NCBI GenBank assembly: GCA_021234155.1
Contig: JAJEKV010000335.1
Location: 62,001 to 126,000 of the forward strand
DNA: 64,000 nt
Direction: 5' to 3'
Source: Isoetes taiwanensis
Taxonomy: Eukaryota; Streptophyta; Lycopodiopsida; Isoetales; Isoetaceae
The notes under the pieces were generated by a model. The model saw nothing but the letters and a program-made list of their open reading frames with translations, was not told the DNA's origin and made no database searches. This document shows positions 19,232-29,600 of this stretch, in pieces (position 1 is the stretch's first letter; the number at the start of each line of letters is the position of its first letter). Position numbers and translations under genes: made by a program.

Positions 19232-22200
19232 GGCCTCCAAAACATAAACCCCCGCGGCCTTGCCGAGGGTTAGTGTAGGGTTTACGTTATGGAGGCCAAA
19301 ACGGGGTCGCTTGCACTTGGGACCGGTGTACCTTTTTCAAACATGCATGCGGAGCCATGGCAACTAAAATAACAGAGTTTGGATCTATTGGTGATCCCGA
19401 ATCATCCAAAAAAATTTGCTACTACAAAATGTGTTCTTGACTTCTAATTGCGACACTGGGAGGAGGGTAAATCCAAACCCCATTTTCCGGGCTTATTGCT
19501 TCTTGTTTTCAATCGCAGACTTCTCGACCATGTCTCAAGTGCAACTGAATAAAACTCGACCTCCATAACGTAAACCCTACAATAACCTAGCAATGCACAG
19601 GGTTTACGTTTTGGAGGCCAAAACATGGTCGACTTCTTTGATAACTAGGTGGACCATTTCTAAACATGCATGGGGAGCCATGAGAACTGAAATAACAGAG
19701 TTTCGATCTATTGGCCAACCCGAGTGATCCAAACAATTTTGCTATTGCATAAGGCTCCTAGACTTTTAATTGCAAAACTAGGAGGAGATTAAATCCAAAC
19801 CCCATTCGCGGTTTCTGCATCTCGTGTTTTCAAACGTAGTCGCCGACCATGTCCCAAGTGCAACGGACTAAAGCTCGACCTCCATAACGTAAACCCTACA
19901 ATAACTTGGCAAGGCACAGGGTTTACGTTTTGGAGGCCATACCCTAGTCAAATTGGACCAGGATCTTGCACAATGTCATGAGGTAGTGGGAGGGCATTGA
20001 CGCCAGAAGACGGAGCCCTAAAACCTTCCAGAAGAAGTTCGACCCAAAGGTCCTCTCTGGAAGGTCCTTGGCCACGGACGGGCAACTCTCCCACCCGAAC
20101 CGTGATCCGACCGCCAACGGACTCGAAACATCGACATTACCCACGGAGACCAAGTTTCATGGGCGTAAGACCACCCCCGCCCGTGAAGCACCAAAGTAGC
20201 TCATGTCCAACACGTTCGTGGTGAATTGGCCTTAGCGGAGGGTGCAGAATACTGCCATGTAGAGGGTTCGTGTTTCTTTTGTTGCAAAAAATTACCGTGT
20301 AACTTGATCTCTAGGGTAATTTTGCTATTTTGGACGACATGGCTAAGTCAAATCTCCATTCCGAGCCTTTATATCGCCTCAACGACAAAACACTGGGTTT
20401 CTACATGGTCGATTGCAGGACACTTTGCGGTTTGATATGTTCTCCCGCATTTATCTTGAATTTTTTGAACCCCGCCAAGCAAGTTACTTGAATGGAGAAT
20501 TCAACGGTCGGATAGGGAAACCGGGCTCCGGGAAGGCATGCATTGGCATTTACCCTCCCGGAGGAGCATTGGTAGGAAAGCCTGCCTCGGTAAATCCAAA
20601 CCCCATTTCGTCAGTTTCTATTGCTTCTTGTTTTCAATCGCAGCTTTCGACCATGTCTCAAGTGTAACTGAATAAAACTCGACCTCCATAACGTAAACCC
20701 TACAATAACCTAGCAACGCACAAGGTTTACGTTTTGGAGGCCATACCCTAGTCAGATTGGACCAGGATCTTGCACAATGTCATGAGGTAGTGGGAGGGCA
20801 TTGGCCTAAGAAGGCGAGCCCTAAAACCTTCGTAAGCGATTCGACCCAAAAGGTCCTCTCTGGAAGGTCCTTGGCCAGGGACGGGCAACTCTCCCACCTG
20901 GGCGGATCCGACTCGCCAAGCGGACTCGAAACATCGACATTACCCCGGAGACCAAGTTTCAGGGCGAAGACCACCCGCCTCCGGGAAGCGCCAAAGTTAG
21001 CTCATGTCCAACACGTTCAGTAGTGAATTGGCCTTAGCGGAGGGTGCGAGAACACGCCATGTAGAGGGTTCGTGCTTCTTTTGCTGCAAAAAATGACCGT
21101 GTAACTTGCTCTCTAGGGTAATTTCAATTTGTTCCGGACGACATGGCTAAGTCAAATCTCCATTCAAAGCCTTTATACTGCCTTAACGACAAAACACTTG
21201 GGTTTCTACACCTACGACCGCATGACACTTTTGCGGTTTGATATGTTCTCCCGCGAGATCTTGAATTTGTTTGAACCGCCAAGCAAGTTACTTGAATGGA
21301 GAATTCAACGGCCGGATAGGCAAACCGGACTCGGGAAGGGAGGCATTGGCATTTTCCCTGAGGAGCACTGGTAGGAAAGCCTGCCTCGGTAAATCCAAAC
21401 CCCATTTCGTTAGTTTCTATTGCTTCTTGTTTTCAACTGCAGCTTCTCGACCATGTCTCAAGTGCAACCGAATAAAACTTCGACCTCCATAACGTAAACC
21501 CTACAATAACCTAAGCAGCGCCCCGGGGTTCACGCTTTGGAGGCCAAAACGGGTCGACTTCTTTGATAACTAGGTGGACCATTTCTAAACATGCATGGGG
21601 AGCCATGAGAACCTGAAATAACAGAGTTTCGATCTATTCGCCAATCCGAAAGTGACCCCAAACAATTTTGCTTGCATAAGGGCTCTACACTTTTAATTGT
21701 AAAACTAGGAGGAGAATAAATCCAAACCCCATTCTTGCAATTTCTCTTGCCTCGTGTTTTCAAACGCCTTTTGCTTTCGACCATGTCCCAAGTGCAGCGG
21801 ACCAAAGCCCGACCCTCCATAACGTAAACCCTACAATAACCGGCAAGGCACGGGGGTTTTGCGTTTTGGAGCCCATACCCCAGCCGATTGGACCAGGGAG
21901 CTTGCATAATGTCATGAGGTAGTGGGAGGGCGTTGACGCCTTGAAGACCCTGAGCCCTAAAACCTTCCGAAGCGGTTCGACCCAAAAGGTCCTCTCCGGA
22001 AGGTCCTTGGCCACGGACGGGCAACTCTCTCACCGGGAACCGTGGATCGACCGCCAAGCGGACTCGAAACATCGACATTACCCCTCGAGACCAAGTTTCG
22101 TGGGCGTAAGACCACCCCGCGCTCGAGCGTCAAAGTAGCTCGTGCCCAACACGTTCAGTAGTGAATTGGCCTTAGCGGAGGGTGCGACATCCGCCATGTA

Positions 22201-22385
22201 GAGGGTTTGTGTTTCTTTTCTTTGCAAAAATGACCGTGTAACTTGGTCCCTAGGGTAATTTCATTTGTTTTGGACAACATGGTGAAGTCAAATCTCAATT
22301 CGAGCCTTTGTAACGCCCGAACGACAAAACACTTGGGTTTCTACGGCCGATTGCAGGACACTTTGGCGGTTTGATATGTTCTTAG
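19232..22385 (+). repeat. Array of modules P (~740 bp) and Q (~260 bp) separated by a recurrent hairpin
   Basis: Order read by eye: hairpin, Q (19298-19559), hairpin, Q (19620-19878), hairpin, P (19939-20682), hairpin, P (20743-21483), hairpin, Q (21546-21813), hairpin, truncated P (21876-22385). P begins with GACCAGGATCTTGCACAATG and contains TTGGCCTTAGCGGAGGGTGC. Q contains ACATGCATGGGGAGCCATG. P and Q share about the last 110 bases (GTAAATCCAAACCCCAT to the hairpin). No conserved long open frame is kept between copies, so the module seems noncoding. Edges are accurate to a few bases. Confidence 0.75.
19879..19938. repeat. Recurrent ~60-bp hairpin at module junctions (example copy)
   Basis: Arms CCTCCATAACGTAAACCCT and GGGTTTACGTTTTGGAGG pair around an ~18-base loop (ACAATAAC...GCAC). 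Copies lie at about 19232-19297 (reversed), 19560-19619, 19879-19938, 20683-20742, 21484-21545 and 21814-21875, one at each module boundary. Confidence 0.75.
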
Positions 22386-22539
22386 TGCAAATCGTCTAAG
22401 TGCAATAAGTTATCTTGTTTTCAAAGAACCATTGCATTCTTAGAAAGAACCATTGGATAAGATAAATTAGATACAATTAAAACCATTGGATGGCGTGGAT
22501 AACTATTGGATCGTCTATAGCTTAACCTTAGTACCAACT

Positions 22540-23041
22540 AGATGTAGGCATGGTTTAATGGTGTTCCACTAATGATATCCAAAATGGGGGGATAATGTTA
22601 GGATATTGCATAGTCTTGCCATTTTATAATGCTTGGGGATTTGTTGCAATGGTCCTATTCCCCATAAACAATTACATCTCAAATTCTTAATGGTCTAAAT
22701 TATACCAAGATGTAGGAACGGTTTAATGGTGTTCCACTGACGATATCCAAAATGGGGGAATAATGTTAGGATATTGCATGGTCTTGCCATTTTAATGCTT
22801 GGGGATTTGTTGCATGGTCCTATCCTCCATAAAGAAATACATCTTACAATTCTTAATGGTTTGTTATGCAAAAATGTAGGCGTGGTTTAATGGTCTTTCT
22901 CTAACAATTTCCAAAATGTTAGGATATTGTTAGGATTTTGCGTGGTCCTATGACATTAATGCTTAGGGATTTGTTGCAGCAGTCCTGCACTCCCTCAAGG
23001 AATACAAATCAAATTCTTGATGGTTTTGTTATGCAAAAATA
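22540..23041 (+). repeat. Tandem repeat, three units of ~165 bp
   Basis: Units start near 22543, 22709 and 22877 with ATGTAGGCRTGGTTTAATGG. They share TCCAAAATG, TGTTAGGATATTG and GCTTGGGGATTTGTTGCA. The third unit is the most diverged. Confidence 0.7.
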
Positions 23042-23089
23042 GGTGTTAAGTAATTGAAGTAGTTGAAGTAACTTGTCTTACATGGAATA

Positions 23090-23465
23090 CTAGTATAAGG
23101 ACATGTGATCGTGCATGTGCATCACATGTAGCAAATCAAGTACTATGTCCTACCACTATAAAAACCCGTGATATGGAAGGATAGGACATGTAGAGAATCA
23201 AGTATTCTTTCCTACTTCTATAAAGACATGTGACAATAGAAGTATTACACATGTCGTAATTCATGTATTCTTTCCTACAATGCCTTAGCAAATAAAGTAC
23301 TCTGTCCTACTACTATAAAGACATGTGAATGGAAGTATAGGACATGTAGAGAATCAAATATTCTTTCCTACATCTATAAAGACATGTGACAATAGAATTA
23401 TTAGACATGTAGAAATTCAAGTATTCTTTCCTACAGTGGATTGTATTATAAAATGACATGTCACA
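23090..23465 (+). repeat. Tandem repeat, ~60-bp units
   Basis: About six units share TATAAAGACATGTGACAATA, GACATGTAGARAATCAAGTA and TTCTTTCCTAC. Confidence 0.65.
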
Positions 23466-23688
23466 ATAGAAGAAACTACAAAACAACAGTGGATGTTTTA
23501 GTCCACTGAAAAAAGAACACCATTATCGAACAAAACCATACCTCCACAAATCCACATGTAGGATTCTTTGAAAACAGGACATGTAGACCTACCAAAACTG
23601 ATGTTTTCAACAGTGGACCAAAAACCGGGGTGAGTGTGTTATATTTCAGCTTCATGCCCTTTTGGGTCTTAAGAAGCTCGATTTAATC

Positions 23689-23689
23689 A

Positions 23690-23763
<74 letters not shown>
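23689..23763 (+). repeat. (ATT)n microsatellite, about 25 units
   Basis: An uninterrupted ATT run of about 74 bases, which ends the tandem-repeat block that started near 16.2 kb. Confidence 0.95.
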
Positions 23764-23764
<1 letters not shown>

Positions 23765-24359
23765 GGGTCATTCACCTTCAAAAGGAGGAGGAATTGATGG
23801 CCTTGTATCAATCTGATTTGGCAAGCGAACGCCGCTTCTAGGGGTCACATGATTCTATTCTTTCCAAGATCGGTAGAGCCAATGCCTTGAAATATTCAAA
23901 TAGTTCATAAGAAATAGGAGATGAAATTGGGCAGCCGTCCAATTTAAATGTTATATACCTGTCTTGCACTTGGCATCCAGCTTTTTCTTGTGGACCTCTT
24001 CTGCAGAATGTAGATAGAAAAGAAGCATTGGATATTCTTGATGATGACTTGGACTACTAAAACAGAGATCGATTTGCCCACAAAATCAACAATCATAGTG
24101 CCTCTAAAAACTTACATCAAACGCACTATCATCTGGACCTCTTTAACTCTTGATGAGGCAACATCATCTATAGATTTCATTGTAGATAGGCATTCATCGA
24201 GATGGTCTGGAGAGATAAAAGACACAATATAGTAGTTATTGGTCTCTCAACATGCTTATTTGATCCAAGAACTTATGGTAATCTTCTTTAGTCCATTTCT
24301 TTACATACATGAAGTCGCAACCAATAAGCCTTGCGGATATATTAACTGCATATATACAT

Positions 24360-24890
24360 ATTCCTTTTGGACTCTTGTTTCCTGGGGAAGCTCTGGGACC
24401 ACCATGCTCTGGAACAGGTAAAGGTGGCACACTACAAACAACACATAAACCCCACCCTGGTTCAAGGCCCACAGCTCTACCTGCGTTCTCAGTTGCCCAT
24501 GAAGAAGCGCAGGATCATACCCTTCAAAGTTGCCTAGCATATGATCAAATTCGGACGCGATATGCTGAGTTGGTCAGGCCTGGCCAGCTGTTACATGTGA
24601 CATTGAGCACAGCATCCGTACGGGTGCTGGGATCATACCTTCAGGAGGTTATGGACATGCGAGATCGGCTATGTCCTCGGGCACACACTTGACATATATA
24701 TATACATTGATGTATACTCAGATAGGTTTGATAAAGATTCTGCCATCGCCGCCGCTTTTTCCCTCGAAAACCCTTGGTGGCGGGGTTTTTAACCCGACAA
24801 GTAATAAGTTTGTCAAGGCTTTCCTTATGGGTCCCATAGGCCGATTGGCCTCAGTGGACGATAAAAAATCATTCTCATTCTCATTCTTAT
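24360..24890 (+). mobile_element. LINE 3' fragment (same family as 46.65-51.85 kb)
   Basis: GGACTCTTGTTTCCTGGGGA, CAGGTAAAGGTGGCACACTA and AGCTCTACCTGCGTTCTCAG match the 3' region of the long LINE at about 51170-51300 and the inverted copy at 31.3-32.3 kb. It ends with the shared terminal block GTCCCATAGGCCGATTGG ... GTGGACGATAAAA and then a CATTCT-type simple repeat. No reverse transcriptase domain remains. Confidence 0.7.
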
Positions 24891-25950
24891 AGTGATGTTA
24901 AGTGAAGTATCCTAGTACTAGCGTTGGGAGAACTGCTGAGTAAAGAGGGTTTTTTTTAATTGGAAAATGGAGGTTTTGGTTGAGTTAGTGCATTGCAAGT
25001 TGTAGGAAATTTTCGAGAAGACTTTCATGTATTTTCCGGTGGGCTCTAAAGTTTCCCTGACATTGAGTAGTACCGATTTAATTCGGGGCGAGGAATGATG
25101 TGATTTTGATGGCACATTTGGTTTGTTTGGAGTTGTTGATGTTACAAACAGCCATTGGTGTTGATTATCATAACTTCATGGGCAATGGTCGCAAATGTTA
25201 AATGTTTTGACGGTCCAGATTCTTCAGATAGTATATTCCCTTGATCAAGGGCCAGCCTTAGGTGATTAAATAAGCTAGGGCCAGATCAAGATCATACACT
25301 GGAGGTAAACTTACGCTGAGCCTGAAAACGTGAAACGTATCAAAAAAAGGCTACAGCAATTTACCGTGTTGTAGGTTTTGATGTTTTGATTTCCTTTTCA
25401 GGGTCTTTATTTAGAATTTTATGAGCAAGAGAAGGGCAGAAATCCCTTACATATTCTTCGTCAACGGCCAGCTCATGAGCATTTGTGGATTGTCCATAAT
25501 TCAGTGCATAAGGCAAAGGAAATCTGTAGTGATAGTCACAGAAGTCCAAGGTATGGAGCGAAATATGCATAGCGTCGATATCATGAATTATTTTAAACTG
25601 ATAAAGTAGCGGAAGTGACAAAAGCAACAGACTGGTAAGATATCAAGTGGAGTAAAATCTCGACCACAAGTGCCAAACAAACACACCTTCATAATTATGC
25701 AACAGCGTTTCCCGGCCACCGTAATTGCGTGTCAATCCCAAGATTAAAGCGTAGTCAACACAACCCTGGAACCAAATACGGAGGCCCACAAAACGTATCA
25801 GACAAGTTCGGTGGGAGATAACAGAATCTGCGCCTTCACCAGCATATCTTTCAGAAAATATTTTCTCTTTTTTTTTTCAACGTTTCTCTTTCTTCACATC
25901 TTATAAATCTTAGTCTGGACATGGTCAATCAACATCAACATACCGTAAAG
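24891..25950. other. Intergenic, no recognised gene
   Basis: One - strand open stretch at about 25361-25627 (ELAVDEEYVRDFCPSLAHKI) has protein-like composition but matches no family I know. Confidence 0.3.
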
Positions 25951-25954
25951 AACA

Positions 25955-26123
25955 GTTAGGTGCTGTTCTGCCCACTCGTCCAACCCTATCCCGCCGTGTG
26001 GCAATTTTTTAGGGGACATTCATTTCCAGGGAAGTACAGTAACAAAATTACTCATTGTCTTTTGTGGTGATTCTTTGCTCCTGCCGTTGGATGGCTGACA
26101 CATGGCACAGAACAGCACCTAAC
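25955..26123. mobile_element. Small MITE-like element with 16-bp perfect terminal inverted repeats
   Basis: GTTAGGTGCTGTTCTG at 25955-25970 is the exact reverse complement of 26108-26123. The 169-bp interval has no coding capacity. No clear target-site duplication was seen. Confidence 0.55.
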
Positions 26124-26372
26124 AGTCCTCCACGTTATAGGGAAGCCCCATTGGGCTTCCCTGCTGTGGAAACAGGGCTCCGCCTGGCTTTCCTATATAC
26201 GTCAAGCAAAGTAGGTGTGCATTCTTGGCTATCATCCAATGCAAAGCTGCCATGTGGCAGCCATTCTTTTCAAGAATAGCAAGTGGCTCATCATTCTTGA
26301 GGCAACCTGTAGATCCGGTCGTTGCATCTTCATCGTTGTTCTTTTCTTCATCGTTGTTCTTTGCTTGACGCC

Positions 26373-26492
26373 GTGGAAGGCGAACAAGTCGCCAATTCTT
26401 GGCCTGGCAGGGGAGCAGGCTGGCGCTCCTGGCTGCTGCAGGTAGCCTGCTCCCCTGCCAGGCCAGGAATAGGCTCCTTGTTAGCCTTCCAC
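26373..26492. repeat. Long foldback hairpin (120 bp)
   Basis: The outer arms 26373-26388 (GTGGAAGGCGAACAAG) and 26477-26492 pair at 15 of 16 bases. The inner arms 26401-26421 and 26444-26464 (GGCCTGGCAGGGGAGCAGGC plus T) pair perfectly over 21 bases around a 22-base loop. It could be a foldback transposon or a small-RNA precursor. Strand is undefined. Confidence 0.7.
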
Positions 26493-26499
26493 ATAACTT

Positions 26500-28400
26500 A
26501 AATGCAATCTTATCAACTTCAAAGTGCTCCGTCTACTTTTTGGGCAAACTTTTTAAACCCTCTTAAAGTTTCCTAATGTTCTCTCAACAACAACTATCTT
26601 TCAATTCCCAATCAGAAATTTGTATTACCATTATGCATAATATGCATAAAAATCTACCGGAATTTCCTTGCGATGCCCTAGCTCAATCAAAGATTTCTAA
26701 ATTTCAACCGGAACAAACCTTCTCTACCCCGGAATTTGCCCAACAGTGGCTCCGTCTAGCATCTCAAGGTCTAATTGGCAATGGTCCATTACTGGGTATA
26801 TCAGCAAATTATACAAAAACATATAGATACACTAACTTGATATTAAGCATTGGTATCTAAAGAGCTAAAGAGGAGGCATAACATCTATGAGCCTCTACTC
26901 CAATGAATATGGACACTTGAAGTAAATTTGTTTCTTTCCTTCTAAATCAAGACAAGTTTTTGTGAAGTTCCAGAATGGTGAAGAATAGGTAGATGTGATT
27001 GAATATTATGAATGAGCCAAACATGGCATACAAAACATATATAGACACATCTTTACACCTAAAGACATGACTCCTCGAATTACTGGGATTGCCACCTCAG
27101 CATGGTCACATGGCTCGCGCCATGTCATCAATCCTTGATCAACCTATATTCTAATAGTTTTTGTAGCTTCCTAATGCATTAATAAATAACATGCACCACA
27201 ATATGCAAATCATAGTGTCTTTTAGTTCATGCTTGACATCCTGTATCACACCACATCTATTATGGTTTATTACCAAATTTTAAAACCTTTCCATGGAAAC
27301 CCCTAATGGTAAGCGCTCAGGAAGGGGCTTAGATAAACACAAGATTGACTAAAATTGCACTCGTGAAATTTTGTGAAAGAAGAAGTTGAAGTCACGCGTC
27401 ATGATTATACTGGCTGATCTACCAGCTACATTCACCGTAGAGATGATTTCAAAAAGCTTAGATGCATTAGCTTTGAAAAGAGAAGTGGAACCGCCATGAT
27501 TCCACTATCTAGAATCGCTATAAATATCAGAAGGTCCATTCAGTCGGAAGTAACAAGTTCTCAGAGATATTTTTAGGCATGATGTTTATGTGTACATCAC
27601 CAATACTAGAAACACAAACACGAGGAAACAAACCTCCCAAACTAGAGAAGCTCTTCATGCATGTCATGCGACAAAACCTTTTTAGATTGTGCCATAAAAC
27701 AATGATGCAGAAAGTTTACATGAATAAAATTTGGAGAGGGAGGGTGGGACGAAAAAAATGGAATAGAGAGGTGAGAAAGCATCCATGAGAAACTAATATA
27801 GAAAACTTGCAAGCAATCTCCCAAACAATTCAATGGCTTCAAATTGCATCTAATGCATGCATGCTCGTCAACCCCTAGAATCTTGGATTCTGGCGGCTTG
27901 GATTGATGGCATTCTAGTAATGGACTCTCATAAGTATAAAAACTTTTGGCAATAAACAACTTTTAGTTTCCATTAACTAGACCTAAGGCGAAGGTCGAGG
28001 GAAGTGTCCAAATCAAGACAAACAAGACCGGACAAAGGAGCAGAAGAAACACTGATAATGGACAGATAGATAGCTATTATTTTAATTATTATCATTATTG
28101 GTGTTTCTTGATAAGGATTGTTCATGTGAGTCCATCGTTAGAATACTTCACATATTGAGTAGCCCCCCCCCTTCCCGATGCCCCGGCAGGTGCATGCGCC
28201 AAATTCAGACATTAAAATATAACAAAAATATCATTTACATTAGTTTATTTTATTATTCTAGCTGCCTTTAACATTGTTCTCATTCTAGAGGGAGTTCTCT
28301 TGAATTTCCTGAGCTAAGAAAAGCATTGGCTTACCCATATTAGGTTGCTTAACTTCCTACGCAAAGAGGCTTCTAGAGCATTGGATGTTTTGCTGATTGT
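26500..28400. other. Intergenic, no recognised gene
   Basis: Only short open frames. A C-run (about nine Cs) lies at 28164-28172. Confidence 0.35.
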
Positions 28401-28450
28401 GTACTATGGCCAATTGGTCTTCATGGACGTTAAAAAACCCATCTCTATAT
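28400..28450 (+). mobile_element. LINE 3'-terminal scrap
   Basis: ACTATGGCCAATTGGTCTTC then ATGGACGTTAAAAAACC is a diverged copy of the terminal block of the LINE family in this window. Confidence 0.45.
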
Positions 28451-28559
28451 TTAATATTTCGAGTAATCTTTTCTATCAATGTTAAGAAAAAATGTCATCA
28501 AAAGAAATCCACCAAATTGTTCAAGGATCCAATGGTCCAAAAATGCGAGTGATAATGTA

Positions 28560-28665
28560 TGGGTTCATGGTATTTGGGATGCCATTACGGCATCCCGGTG
28601 GGGTCGCGGCCGAGCCGGTCACCCGGTATCATGCCAAAAATGGCGCACCAAATAGCATGAACCCA
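28560..28665. mobile_element. Foldback/MITE-like element, 106 bp
   Basis: TGGGTTCATGGTATTTGGGA at 28560-28579 pairs with the right arm ending at 28665 (TGGGTTCATGCTATTTGGTG when reverse-complemented). The inverted repeat runs to about 27 bases with a few mismatches. An inner hairpin GGGATGCC/GGCATCCC follows the left arm. Confidence 0.6.
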
Positions 28666-29406
28666 CAATATGGTATTTGGGGAGCGATTTTTTCTCTCCC
28701 CCTTTGGCGACCAGTCGATTTCAGGCTGTGGTAGCGATGGCGTCAAGCAAGATCATGCAGCAACTAGATTTTTGAGCTCCAGCAGCGACGGCGCTAAGCA
28801 GGATGTCGCCACTGAAGCTGTGGCCGTCTGAAGCTTTGGTAAAAGCTCAAGTCTAGAAGCTATGGCCGTCTGAACCTCCAGTAAAGCTTAGGTCTAGAAG
28901 CTATGGCCATTTGAAGCTCCGGTAAAAGCTCAGGTCTTTTTGTAGATTTTCGTTCAAGCTTCGGGTAAAGCTCGCTTTTTTGAAGCTCCGTTTTATGAAT
29001 TTATGTAAAGCTCTGTTATCTGAAGCTTTGTTTTCTGAAATTCCGTTTTATGGAGCTCTATGAAGCTCCGGTGAAGCTCTGTTTTCTGAAGCTCCGGTGA
29101 AGCTCTGTTTTCTGAAGCGTATGCCTGTACTGTGTTGTATTGCAAGCCATACAAGCCTTCCCTCTACTTTCTCTTCTCCGACAGCCATGCAAGCTAAGGC
29201 ACAGGAGGATGTGACCGTCGGAGGATGCGCCGGCACGGGCGCTATGGGCAAGAAACAAAAGATTACAGAAACAGGGGATTGTTAACCGGTTAGAAACTGG
29301 AGATGCGGAATGGTAGACTCAACTACCATTCTGCAATGGAATCCTCTGCCACATGGCAGCACGAAATTAACCCAAAGCAAAAAATCGTGACCCAAATACC
29401 ATATTG
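28666..29406. mobile_element. Non-autonomous TIR element, 741 bp
   Basis: CAATATGGTATTTGGG at 28666-28681 is the exact reverse complement of 29391-29406. Similarity continues inward to a shared CGATTTTTT. The inside is filled with GAAGCTCCG-type repeats and a small hairpin near 29308-29337 (ATGGTAG...CTACCAT). It has no transposase. It abuts the 106-bp foldback element with no base between them. Confidence 0.65.
28750..29125 (+). repeat. Degenerate tandem repeat of GAAGCTCCGGTGAAGCTCTG
   Basis: Repeats of GAAGCTCYG, GTAAAGCTC and GAAGCTATGGCC with irregular spacing, most regular at 29060-29122 (26-bp unit, about two and a half copies). It lies inside the 741-bp TIR element. Confidence 0.6.
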
Positions 29407-29600
29407 TTGACACACACTTTCATGAGGTTTGTTGTCACGTTGAATGGATGTGCCATGCAATCAAGAGAAGTGAAGCACAACCACGAATACTTTTAAAAAA
29501 GAGAACTTATGGACTAATCTTGTCTATATATGATCCTATGTGGCCATATAATAGTAGAAAATGTACCAAGGGCGATATTTCAAAGTTATGCATATAGAAG
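29402..29600 (+). repeat. Dispersed repeat, copy 1
   Basis: Shares CATAATAGTAGAAAATGTAC-like sequence (ATAATAGTAGAAAATGTACC), GCACAACCACRAATA and TAATCTTGTCYATATATGA with 38925-39130, in the same order and strand. Confidence 0.5.

Noticed and set aside
19232-21875. Telomere-like TAAACCCTA motifs
   Set aside because: They occur singly inside the module hairpins and not as tandem telomeric repeats.
16180-23465. CRISPR-like array
   Set aside because: Repeats are adjacent or vary in length, without unique equal-length spacers, in a eukaryotic genome.
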